A program made the translations under genes and the position numbers. A DNA stretch of 64,000 nucleotides. Origin: Nocardia camponoti (GTDB taxonomy: Bacteria > Actinomycetota > Actinomycetes > Mycobacteriales > Mycobacteriaceae). Below are positions 27,974 through 35,345 of the stretch, one piece after another. Each line of letters starts with the position of its first letter. Position 1 is the first letter of the stretch. The notes beneath the pieces are model-generated. The model saw nothing but the letters and a program-made list of their open reading frames with translations, was not told where the DNA came from and searched no databases. The DNA lies in contig NZ_BMMW01000001.1 in the NCBI RefSeq assembly GCF_014646135.1, forward strand, positions 327,570-391,569. Reading direction: 5' to 3'.

Positions 27974-29281
27974 CTAGCCCCGCTCCATGGGCAGTCCCTC
28001 GTCACGCCAGGCGAGGATGCCGCCCGCCAAGCTGTAGCTGGTCAGCCCGGCCCGGGTGACGGCGGCGGTAAACCGTGCCGAGGTCTCGCCGACTGGGCAC
28101 ACGAATACGACGGGGCGCGAGCGTGGGAACGGCAGCCCGGTGGCGAGCAGGTCGTCGAGGAGGTCGTCGCGGATGTTGAGTGCGCCCGGCACGTGCCCGA
28201 CGCGGTAGGCCATCGCGCCACGCGTGTCGACGATGGTCACCTCGTGCAGCCGTTCGGCGAGCGCGGTCGGGGTGATCGTTGGCGCGGTCGCGAGTTCGGC
28301 GGGCGTTGGCGCGGGCGGGGTTGTGCGGCCGAACAGGTCGGGCCGCCGCTTGGCGAGATACGACAGGTACGGCTCAAGCCGGTCGCACACGATCAGCACC
28401 GCGACAAGCGGCCGGTCGACGGGGCGCGGCGTCGCGGCGATGACCCGCAGCGCGGCCGCGTATCCAGCTCCGCTGGTCGGCCCGGCGAGGACGCCGTAGC
28501 CGCGGACCAGCGTCATCGTCGCGTCGATCGCGGTGCCCGAGTCGATGGTGACGATCTCGTCGTAGAAGTCTGGTTGAAACAGCCCGACCTCCCACATCTC
28601 GCGTTCGGAACGAATGCCCGGGATGAAGTCGAACCGATCCGACACCACCCCGACGGTCCGCAGGTCGCGGTACTTTTCGCGCAGCGCGGTCGCCGCACCC
28701 CTGGTCGAGCCGGTGGTGCCGAGTCCGCCGACAAGCAGGTCGAGGTGGCTCACGCCCGCGCAGGCGAGGTCGTCGGCGATTTCGGTGCCGGTTCCGTCGC
28801 GGTGGGCGGTGATGTTGCGTTCGTTGGTGTACTGCGACGGGTGGTACCAGCGGTCAGGTTCGGTGGCGATGGAGGTGGCGATGACGGCCGAAACATCGTC
28901 GGCCGCTTGGGGATCGGGGCATTCGGACAGTCCGGGCAGTTCGACGATGTCGGTGCCGAGCAGTCGGAGCAGGTCGCTGACCTCGGTGACGCGCACCCGA
29001 TTGGTGACCGCGCGCAGCCCGATGCCGTGCAGTTCGCCGAGAATCCGCAACGCTTTGGCCGTGTTGCCGCTGGACGCTTCGATGAACGACTGCCCGCGTG
29101 CTGCGACAGCGTCGATGTCATCGCGAATCATCGCCCACGCAACACGATCCTTGACGGAACCAAAAGGGTTGTGCGACTCCAACTTCGCGTACAACTCAAC
29201 CCCAGCGAGTCCGTGGACGGCGGGGTCGAGCCGGAGCAGGGGAGTGTTGCCGATGAGTTCGGTGATGTGGGAGTAGATCAC
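27974..29281 (-). CDS. CysK/SbnA-like PLP enzyme fused to a rhodanese domain
   Basis: 435 residues in two domains. Residues 1 to about 330 are a fold-type II PLP enzyme: IGNTPLLRLD, LESHNPFGSVKDR (PLP lysine 44), EASSGNTAKA, GGLGTTGSTRG phosphate loop and GPTSGAG. This is closest in pattern to cysteine synthase and to SbnA, which makes the 2,3-diaminopropionate precursor of staphyloferrin B from O-phosphoserine. Residues about 345-435 are a rhodanese domain with an intact active-site cysteine (Cys395 in VFVCPVGETSARF). The start overlaps the decarboxylase stop by four bases; it is the last gene of the operon. Sulfur delivery to the PLP site is a plausible inference. Confidence 0.9.
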   Translation of the reverse strand: MIYSHITELIGNTPLLRLDPAVHGLAGVELYAKLESHNPFGSVKDRVAWAMIRDDIDAVAARGQSFIEASSGNTAKALRILGELHGIGLRAVTNRVRVTEVSDLLRLLGTDIVELPGLSECPDPQAADDVSAVIATSIATEPDRWYHPSQYTNERNITAHRDGTGTEIADDLACAGVSHLDLLVGGLGTTGSTRGAATALREKYRDLRTVGVVSDRFDFIPGIRSEREMWEVGLFQPDFYDEIVTIDSGTAIDATMTLVRGYGVLAGPTSGAGYAAALRVIAATPRPVDRPLVAVLIVCDRLEPYLSYLAKRRPDLFGRTTPPAPTPAELATAPTITPTALAERLHEVTIVDTRGAMAYRVGHVPGALNIRDDLLDDLLATGLPFPRSRPVVFVCPVGETSARFTAAVTRAGLTSYSLAGGILAWRDEGLPMERG

Positions 29282-30660
29282 GACAGGTGCCCGATTTCGA
29301 CAGCATCAGGCGTCACCGAATGGTCTTCATGTACAACGAGTTTCGGGACGCGCGGATGCATCGCGGCGTGCGCTGCCGACAGATCCATGTGGTAGGCGGC
29401 GGTGTTGGCGAAAACCACGATGTCGCCGGGGTCGGGAACCGCGTGGACGCGGACACGGCGACGCGTGATGACGTCGCGTTCCAGGCAAAGATGGCCCGCG
29501 AAAAACACCCCGACGCCTGCTTCGGTGGGTGCGGGTTGGCCGAGAATGATCGGGTCGAGCAGGATTTCCTGGTCGGCGGCGGTCACGGTGTCGCGCGACA
29601 AGTCGAGGTGCACCATCACGTCCCCGTTCGCCAACGTCTTCACGAATTCGACCGTGGCTAAGGTGATTCCAGCGCCATCGACCAGCGACTTCCCTGGCTC
29701 AAGCCACAGTTCAAGCAGATTATCCGCGAGCACCGTGGCGACACTGCGACCGTCGTGGTCGGGCAGCGGAGTGGCGAGCAGGTCGGCGAGCATGGTCCGG
29801 GCGGGGACGGTGTTGGCGTACTTGTGGAACACCGGCGTCCCGGTCCCTTCTCGCGTGTAGCCGAAAGTGCTAGTGGCCCACTGCATTCGGGGGCCTGTCC
29901 CCGCGAACCCCGCACGCAAAGCGGCATCGTAGGTGTCGAACGCGAAGGGGTCCGCGCCAAAAACCTGGCGCAGTCCGCCGCCGATATTGAGGACAGTGGG
30001 CGAGAGCCCCCGCGCGTAGGCAAGTTCGAACAGCGGAAGACACTCACCGATCGCGCGCACCCGTTCGCTCATGGATTCACTGTCGAGATGAAAGGCGAAG
30101 CCGCGCAACATAACCCGGCTCTCTGCCACGCGGAGTAGCGCGGCTGGCACCTCGGCGAGGTCGATGCCGAATCGACTCGGCGCGCTCGCGGTGAACCCGG
30201 AGACCCTCAGCAGCACCGCGACGGGCACGCCGGAATCGACGAGAAACGCCAGCTCCCACAGATTATCGACACTGATCAGCGCACCCCGGGAAACCAACTC
30301 ACCCAAGAACGCCGCGCCCTTGGGTCCGGTCGCCTCGATCTGGTCCGATGAGAATCCCGCCGCTAGCGCTGATCGCAATTCCGGTAGGGAAGCGACATCA
30401 ATGCCGATCCCTTCCTCCCGCGCCGCCTGGACAAACGCCGCTGCCTGATTCACCTTGTGGGCGTAGAGGATTCGATACCGCATCGGGGCTGCGTCGAGCA
30501 CTCCACGCAATCGGGCGAGATTGTCGCGAAACACCTCGGGAAACACCAGGTGCACCGGCGACCCGAATTCCGTTGTCACCGCACGCACTTGGGCACGCGA
30601 GGCGAGGAAGTTCGCGACCGGTTTGGCTAGCGCGGGCGGAACAGCGGGTACGTCGACCAT
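29278..30660 (-). CDS. Y4yA/SbnH-like fold-type III PLP decarboxylase
   Basis: 460 residues. The alanine-racemase/DAP-decarboxylase fold is shown by RILYAHKVNQAAAFV (PLP lysine 69), the glycine-rich ISVDNLWELAFL and FAFHLDSESM stretches, a PLP-phosphate loop VLNIGGGLRQVFG, LWLEPGKSLVDGAG, and GHLCLERDVI, which holds the active-site cysteine. It is of the branch called Y4yA in rhizobia, where y4yA lies beside a CysK-like y4xP; SbnH plays the parallel role in staphyloferrin B synthesis. ATG 30660 overlaps the upstream stop by one base (TGATG). The substrate is unknown; a decarboxylated amino-acid adduct is likely. Confidence 0.88.
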   Translation of the reverse strand: MVDVPAVPPALAKPVANFLASRAQVRAVTTEFGSPVHLVFPEVFRDNLARLRGVLDAAPMRYRILYAHKVNQAAAFVQAAREEGIGIDVASLPELRSALAAGFSSDQIEATGPKGAAFLGELVSRGALISVDNLWELAFLVDSGVPVAVLLRVSGFTASAPSRFGIDLAEVPAALLRVAESRVMLRGFAFHLDSESMSERVRAIGECLPLFELAYARGLSPTVLNIGGGLRQVFGADPFAFDTYDAALRAGFAGTGPRMQWATSTFGYTREGTGTPVFHKYANTVPARTMLADLLATPLPDHDGRSVATVLADNLLELWLEPGKSLVDGAGITLATVEFVKTLANGDVMVHLDLSRDTVTAADQEILLDPIILGQPAPTEAGVGVFFAGHLCLERDVITRRRVRVHAVPDPGDIVVFANTAAYHMDLSAAHAAMHPRVPKLVVHEDHSVTPDAVEIGHLS

Positions 30661-31865
30661 CACGCGACCGACGTCGGTGCCGCGTCGACAGGGTTGTATC
30701 CACCGTCACGTAACGCTTCAAACGCACGAAATCGGTTGCGCGGGCTGCGAAACCGTGCAACCACGCGCTTCTCGCCAAGGTCGATCGACACGAGGGGAAT
30801 GTCCATCGCGGTCAGCACCGCGGTAATGGTGCGCACGCAATGCTGGCAACTCATGTCGGGAACGAAGAACACGGAATCTTCTGCCAGGTCCACATCAGCC
30901 GACACATCAGGATGCGGCGACGAGTCAGCGACAACGCGAACCGCGTCGGCGACCTCGCCAAGCACCTCCAGAAAACGGGCGCTGACCAGCGACAAAACAT
31001 TCACCGACCCGCCGTCGACGACTTGCGTCGACGCCGCCAAACACGCCGGGTGCGCCCCGGCGGGAAGCAACGCGTACTGCCGAGAGATCAGGTCAAGGTC
31101 GTCGTGATACTTGCCGATCGCCGCTTCGACGCTGAGGCCCTCCTCGGTCGTCGCCCGCGCCATCACCGCATGCGCGTCCGCGATCGTCGCTTCCTTCATC
31201 GCGCGCAGCACCGCGACCGAATCGGCCGTGTACCGCACCCCGCCGTCGGGCTGGGCGCGTAGTCGCACCGGAATCATGCCCCGCCGATAGGTCGACGCCT
31301 GCAACTCCCAGAACCAGCTCGTGGCGACCGTAGCGAGAACGCCCGAATCGCCAAGCAGCCGAGCGAATTCCACGGGGCCGCCGTATCCGACGTCGTCCGC
31401 GATCAGCCCGTGTTGCGCGATCGCGCGACCCGCCGCCTCGATGCCAACCCGGAAGATTTCCCGCAGGTCATGATCGGTGGTCGTCCCTTCAAGGACCGCG
31501 CGATCGACGTCAGAAATCGCTCCTTCGACGGCAAGCGAATCCCACAGGGCGAGAATAGTTTCCCGCACAAGCAGGCTCAATTCCGGTCCCGCACCACCGA
31601 CGCGGTAGTACCCGGTGTTCGGAATCCCAGCACTGTCGGTCCAGGTAATGCGATGCGTCGCGCTCGTGACCTGATCGGGCGAACAGGGCCGCATGAATCC
31701 CGCAAGATAGAGCCGTTGCGACTGCGTGAGCGCCGAACCCGGCTCCGGCGTAAGGGCGCTAGCGCGGTACGAAAGCGACACGGGCACAACGGGTTTACGT
31801 GGGCTGAACAAACCCCGCGCCGCAACCGAGGCAAGCAGTTTCGCGGCGGCTCGTCGGTCATACAT
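30660..31865 (-). CDS. Unfamiliar protein with C-terminal CxxC heavy-metal-associated domain
   Basis: 401 residues. The first roughly 330 are mostly helical, soluble and belong to no family I recognise; there are conserved-looking segments such as DVGYGGPVEFARLLG, TSWFWELQAST and KYHDDLDLISRQYALLPAG. The last 65 residues form an HMA-type domain: DMSCQHCVRTITAVL with Cys340 and Cys343, then a KRVVARFRS strand and FEALRDGGYNP. Such domains bind Cu(I), Zn(II) or similar soft metals. ATG 31865 is fixed by GGAGGAG five bases upstream, which rejects the longer reading. It overlaps the decarboxylase start by one base and lies 32 bases after the desulfurase gene. Confidence 0.85.
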   Translation of the reverse strand: MYDRRAAAKLLASVAARGLFSPRKPVVPVSLSYRASALTPEPGSALTQSQRLYLAGFMRPCSPDQVTSATHRITWTDSAGIPNTGYYRVGGAGPELSLLVRETILALWDSLAVEGAISDVDRAVLEGTTTDHDLREIFRVGIEAAGRAIAQHGLIADDVGYGGPVEFARLLGDSGVLATVATSWFWELQASTYRRGMIPVRLRAQPDGGVRYTADSVAVLRAMKEATIADAHAVMARATTEEGLSVEAAIGKYHDDLDLISRQYALLPAGAHPACLAASTQVVDGGSVNVLSLVSARFLEVLGEVADAVRVVADSSPHPDVSADVDLAEDSVFFVPDMSCQHCVRTITAVLTAMDIPLVSIDLGEKRVVARFRSPRNRFRAFEALRDGGYNPVDAAPTSVA

Positions 31866-31897
31866 GGGTACTCCTCCAGCATCGACAGCGATGGGCG

Positions 31898-33094
31898 TTA
31901 GCGAACGAGTGCGCCGAGACAATCGACAAACCGATCAACATCGTCAGCACTGGTGTAGACCTGGGTGCTCACCCGCACCGACCCGTCCGACGCGGCAGTC
32001 GGCACACAATGCGCGCCCGTTCGCACGAAGAACCCGGCGTCGGCAAGCGCGAAACCCAGGTCGGCACTGGACAATTCAGCGACAGTGAACGCCACGATGC
32101 CGTAGCCCACCGCGCACCCGGCGAAGGCTGGTCCCGGCGTGAACTCCAGTCCGGGAATCGTGCGCAGGCCGGCGATCAATCGTTGCGTGAGCGCGAGATT
32201 GTGTTCCGCGATCGCCGCACGACCGACCTCGTCGAGGAAATCGAACGCGGGCGCGAGCGACAACACCGCGCCAATGTCGTACGTGCCGCCCTCAAGCAGC
32301 GTGGGCATCGCGGCACCTGACTCGCCGCCGGGCAGAAATGGTCGCAGCTGATCGTGCACGCGCCGTGCGCAATACAGCAGTCCAACACCGGGCGACGCGA
32401 ACATCTTGTGCCCCGCGAAAACCGCGAAATCCGCACCCAGTTCAGTGACATCAACCGGCAGATGGCCGCCGCTCTGCGAGCAGTCGAAACACAGCAGCGT
32501 CGATGCGGGCAGCCGCAGTTCCTCAAGCGTGCTGCGCGCCCCGTACACGTGGTGGACGTGGCTGACGGTGATCAACCGCGTTCGCGAACTCAGCGCGGCG
32601 GCGACATCGTCGAGATCGGCCTCGCCGCTGGCGGTACTGCGATACGGCCGCAACGCGATGCGCCTGCCGAAGTGAGCGAGCGTGTCGCGCAACACCATCC
32701 ACGGCGCGACATTGGCCGCGTGATCGTCAGCGCGATACAGAATCTCATCGCCATCGGCCAAGTTCGTTAACCCCCACGCCAACGCGACCGCGTTGAGTCC
32801 GGCAGTCGCGCCACTCGTGAACACCACCTCATCGGGGCTGCCCGCGCCTATAAAGCTTGCCGCCCGCGCGCGTATCTCCGCGATGCGCCGGGCGAGGCTC
32901 GTCGACCACGGATAGGCCCCGCGACCAGCATTGGCGGTGCGCTGCGACAGATAGTCGGTGACCGCCGCGATAACGGTGTCGGGCTTTTGCGTGGTTGCCG
33001 CGCTATCGAGATAAATCGGTGCGGCGGGAGAAAGCGCGGGGAAGCGGTCCCGGATCGATGCGGGGATGGCGATGCGTGCTGGCGCTGGCTGCAC
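31898..33094 (-). CDS. Cysteine desulfurase-like class V aminotransferase
   Basis: 398 residues, GTG start. Fold-type I PLP enzyme with YLDSAATTQKPDTVI, FTSGATAGLNAVA, HVHHVYGA, LLCFDCSQSGGH, the PLP lysine 230 in FAGHKMFASPGVG and Cys363 in FVRTGAHCVPT. This matches the SufS/Csd position of the persulfide cysteine. It therefore probably removes sulfur from cysteine or a related amino acid. A desulfurase and a rhodanese domain in the same operon point to persulfide relay (inference). No sufB/C/D/U or iscU gene is nearby, so a general Fe-S role is less likely. Confidence 0.88.
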   Translation of the reverse strand: MQPAPARIAIPASIRDRFPALSPAAPIYLDSAATTQKPDTVIAAVTDYLSQRTANAGRGAYPWSTSLARRIAEIRARAASFIGAGSPDEVVFTSGATAGLNAVALAWGLTNLADGDEILYRADDHAANVAPWMVLRDTLAHFGRRIALRPYRSTASGEADLDDVAAALSSRTRLITVSHVHHVYGARSTLEELRLPASTLLCFDCSQSGGHLPVDVTELGADFAVFAGHKMFASPGVGLLYCARRVHDQLRPFLPGGESGAAMPTLLEGGTYDIGAVLSLAPAFDFLDEVGRAAIAEHNLALTQRLIAGLRTIPGLEFTPGPAFAGCAVGYGIVAFTVAELSSADLGFALADAGFFVRTGAHCVPTAASDGSVRVSTQVYTSADDVDRFVDCLGALVR

Positions 33095-33155
33095 CTATTC
33101 GAGGATACGCACGAAAACCAGGGCGAGCGTCACGATTGTTGGCACACAACGGGTT

Positions 33156-33335
33156 TCACTCGTCGTCAAGTCCCGCCGACAGATACGCGGCGGCAGCGAG
33201 CCATTGACGGCACTGCGGCCCATGAACGTCGTGGTCACGCAAGATTTCCCGCGCTTGGCGGTACGTCAACGTGCTCGGCTCGTACGAACAGGCGGCAGCA
33301 TTCGACGTAGGGGGTGCGGATATCGAGCCACTCAT
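33156..33335 (-). CDS. 59-residue protein, first gene of the PLP/sulfur operon
   Basis: Small open frame with ATG 33335, AAGGGG eight bases upstream and a stop at 33156-33158. The product has a polar N-terminus, then LTYRQAREILRDHDVHG, PQCRQWLAAAAYLSAG and an acidic end. It resembles short uncharacterised proteins that accompany XRE/DUF397 regulators in Nocardia-like genomes (recalled, not searched). It lies 61 bases before the desulfurase start on the same strand, and about 27 bases after the inferred transcription start, so it is probably the operon leader gene. Two cysteines are present. Confidence 0.7.
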   Translation of the reverse strand: MSGSISAPPTSNAAACSYEPSTLTYRQAREILRDHDVHGPQCRQWLAAAAYLSAGLDDE

Positions 33336-33368
33336 GGTTGCCCCTTACGTCTGGCGGGTGTGCCGACG

Positions 33369-33407
33369 AGTTTAGGGCCGTGTCGTTTGCAGATGCAAGA
33401 ACATCTG
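33369..33407 (-). promoter_or_regulatory. Promoter with overlapping inverted-repeat operator, copy 1
   Basis: Reading the minus strand, -35 TTGCAT (33398-33393) and -10 TAAACT (33374-33369) are separated by exactly 18 bases. The -35 lies inside CAGATGCAAGAACATCTG (33390-33407), an inverted repeat with perfect six-base arms CAGATG/CATCTG and a six-base spacer. Transcription would begin near 33362, just before the 59-residue gene and the PLP/sulfur operon. The same layout recurs at 35086-35123. Confidence 0.72.
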
Positions 33408-33545
33408 TGCGCGCGTTTTCATCTACGCCATCCCGGATTCGATTGGGACACTGCACAATTCAGGGGACTTAACTAATGATGAGTCAGGGAAAGTACCGAC
33501 CGGTGCGCAAGCGGTTTCCCCGTGCTAACCTCCCCACCGCGTGTG

Positions 33546-33575
33546 CAGATGCAAGTACGTTTGCAGTTACATCTG
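33546..33575 (+). promoter_or_regulatory. Variant inverted repeat before the DUF397 gene
   Basis: Arms CAGATG (33546-33551) and CATCTG (33570-33575) enclose an inner pair TGCAA/TTGCA. The element begins CAGATGCAAGTA, like copy 1, but carries a 12-base-longer centre. It ends directly at the ribosome-binding site GAGGAG of the DUF397 gene. A possible -10 (TAACCT) lies near 33525. This placement suits repression of the DUF397-XRE transcript. Confidence 0.62.
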
Positions 33576-33586
33576 AGGAGTGGACC

Positions 33587-33820
33587 ATGTCCGAAAACCA
33601 GCATGAGCAGCGCGAATCCGTGCAGGACTACGCGTGGCGCAAGAGCACGTTCAGCAATGCCAGCGGCAACTGCGTCGAGGTCGCCGCGGTGGCTGACGGG
33701 TCAGTGGCAGTGCGCAATTCGCGCGACCCCCACGGTGCGGTCCTGCACTACACCCGCCCCGAAATCGATGCCTTCATTCGGGGGGCTAAGGCGGGAGAGT
33801 TCGACTATCTGACCCGCTGA
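33587..33820 (+). CDS. DUF397 family protein
   Basis: 77 residues with the family pattern AWRKSTFSNASGNCVEVAAV, VAVRNSRDPHGAVLHYTRPEIDAFIRGAKAGEFD. ATG 33587 follows GAGGAG. DUF397 proteins are small partners of XRE/DUF5753 regulators in Streptomyces and Nocardia (WhiJ-like systems) and may act as antagonists or toxin-like effectors that the regulator controls. Here the gene precedes the regulator by 18 bases; elsewhere it often follows it. Confidence 0.93.
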   Translation: MSENQHEQRESVQDYAWRKSTFSNASGNCVEVAAVADGSVAVRNSRDPHGAVLHYTRPEIDAFIRGAKAGEFDYLTR

Positions 33821-33838
33821 TCGGTAATATCGGCGGTC

Positions 33839-34732
33839 ATGACGGCGGAACTGGTGCCCCATGACCCCGAACGCACGCTCGATGCAGCGGTGGTCGATCG
33901 CGGTCCCACGGTTTTGCGGATCGCGCTCGGCGGTCAGTTGCGAAAGTTGCGCGAGGCCAAGGGGATTACGCGCGAGGCCGCCGGCGAGGCGATTCGCGGT
34001 TCGCACGCCAAGATCAGTCGGTTGGAGCTGGGCCGAACGGGCTTCAAAGAACGCGACATTCGCGATTTGCTCACCCTCTATGGCGTCCGCGATCCCGCCG
34101 AACGCGACGCCTTCTTCGACCTAGCCCGCCAAGCCAACGAACCGGGGTGGTGGCACCGCTACAGCGATCTGCTGCCATCCTGGTTCAGCACCTATCTCGG
34201 GCTAGAGCAGGCGGCGAGCCAAATCCGTACCTACGAAGCGCAATTGGTGCCGGGACTATTGCAGATTCCCGAATACACTCGCGCGATCGTCACGACTGGG
34301 CTGGCCGACGACGAAGCCGAACGACGCGTTCAGGTGCGGCAATTGCGCCAAGACGTGCTCAGTCGCACGGATCCACCAACGGTGTGGGCGATTATCGACG
34401 AGGCGGTGCTTCACCGGCCAGTCGGCGGTATCGAGGTGCATCGGGCGCAATTGCGGCATCTTGTCGAGATGTCGAAGCTGCCTAATGTCACCGTGCAGGT
34501 GCTGTCGTATGCGGCGGGCGCGCACGCGGGCGCGGGGAGTTCGTTTTCGATCCTGCGTTTCGCCGAAGCGGAGCTGCCCGACATCGTGTATCTCGAACAG
34601 CTCACCAGCGCACTGTATTTGGATCGCAAAGCCGACCTGGCGCGCTATCTCTCGGTGATGGACCAGCTCAGTGTGGTGGCCGAGGCGCCGCACCGCTCGC
34701 GGGAACTGTTGAGTTCCTACGCGGAGCAATAA
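33839..34732 (+). CDS. XRE-family regulator with DUF5753 domain (WhiJ-like)
   Basis: 297 residues. The N-terminal helix-turn-helix spans about residues 25-85 (LRIALGGQLRKLREAKGITREAAGEAIRGSHAKISRLELGRT). The rest is DUF5753, with EPGWWHRYSDLLPSWFSTYLGLE, YEAQLVPGLLQIPEYTRA, WAIIDEAVLHRPVGG and YLEQLTSALYLD. Such proteins pair with DUF397 partners. The inverted repeats at 33390, 33546 and 35108 are the natural candidates for its binding sites (inference from position). It is convergent with a small minus-strand gene. Confidence 0.94.
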   Translation: MTAELVPHDPERTLDAAVVDRGPTVLRIALGGQLRKLREAKGITREAAGEAIRGSHAKISRLELGRTGFKERDIRDLLTLYGVRDPAERDAFFDLARQANEPGWWHRYSDLLPSWFSTYLGLEQAASQIRTYEAQLVPGLLQIPEYTRAIVTTGLADDEAERRVQVRQLRQDVLSRTDPPTVWAIIDEAVLHRPVGGIEVHRAQLRHLVEMSKLPNVTVQVLSYAAGAHAGAGSSFSILRFAEAELPDIVYLEQLTSALYLDRKADLARYLSVMDQLSVVAEAPHRSRELLSSYAEQ

Positions 34733-34741
34733 GCGCGAACG

Positions 34742-34978
34742 TTAGCGGATGCAGCCCGCTGCGATACGCCAAAAGGCGTCGGGGGCAAGCATTTGCAGGT
34801 CCCAATCGTCGGCGAGGTCGTGTGCGGTGCTCACGATGCGGTCGATGTCGAAATCGTTGCGCGTTGCCGCGCCAGTGGATTCGACGGCATCGATGACAAA
34901 GGCCACGGCCGTCTCGCGTGACCACCCCGGCTGGAGTTGGTTGGTGAGGTCGAGCCTGCTGGTGATGGTGTTGCTCAT
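34742..34978 (-). CDS. Small protein of the XRE/DUF397 neighbourhood, unknown function
   Basis: 78 residues, acidic and helical: TNQLQPGWSRETAVAFVIDAVE, then DFDIDRIVSTAHDLADDWDLQML and a C-terminal DAFWRIAAGCIR. ATG 34978 has AGGGG eight bases upstream. Its promoter region, about 100 bases upstream, carries the same -35/-10 and inverted repeat as the PLP/sulfur operon, so it is probably under the same regulator. I do not recognise a family with known function. Confidence 0.72.
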   Translation of the reverse strand: MSNTITSRLDLTNQLQPGWSRETAVAFVIDAVESTGAATRNDFDIDRIVSTAHDLADDWDLQMLAPDAFWRIAAGCIR

Positions 34979-35345
34979 GTTAACGCCCCTGTATCTAGGC
35001 AGCAGCTAACCTACGGCAAATATCGCCGTGGATCTGCCGCACGCGGCCTCCCCTGACTGTCCCCTTCAATTGTGTTGCGGCCCTGAGTTTAGGACGCGGC
35101 CAGTTTGAGATGCAAGCACATCTGTGCGATCGATTTGGTCTCGATCCACGCCATTTTCCGGCTTCTCGGCGGCGAATCGGTGAATGCCGGTTCCGCGCCC
35201 GGGCGTAGGTGTGCCGAAACCGTCGTTGACCGGCACTTCCTCTCGGAAGTACTTCATCTGAAGATCGTGCGGGCTAGCGATTTTCGCTGCGAAGCTGGCG
35301 AATTGTCCGGTATCAGTTAATCTTTGGCTACTGGTGGTCGTGTCG
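34979..35345. other. 367-base intergenic region, leader of the 78-residue gene
   Basis: No credible gene. The left part (34979-35079) would be the untranslated leader of the minus-strand gene. The promoter/operator sits at 35086-35123. Sequence to the right (35124-35345) keeps some similarity to 33408-33428 close to the operator, then diverges. Apparent minus-strand reading frames here look like by-products of the duplicated promoter. Confidence 0.5.
35086..35123 (-). promoter_or_regulatory. Promoter with overlapping inverted-repeat operator, copy 2
   Basis: Minus-strand -35 TTGCAT (35115-35110) and -10 TAAACT (35091-35086) have the same 18-base spacer as copy 1. The -35 again lies inside an inverted repeat, AGATGCAAGCACATCT (35108-35123), with five-base arms. 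Similarity extends beyond the operator on both sides (GAGTTTAGG to the left, TGTGCG and a later ACGCCAT to the right), indicating a duplicated promoter. It drives the 78-residue gene. Confidence 0.7.
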
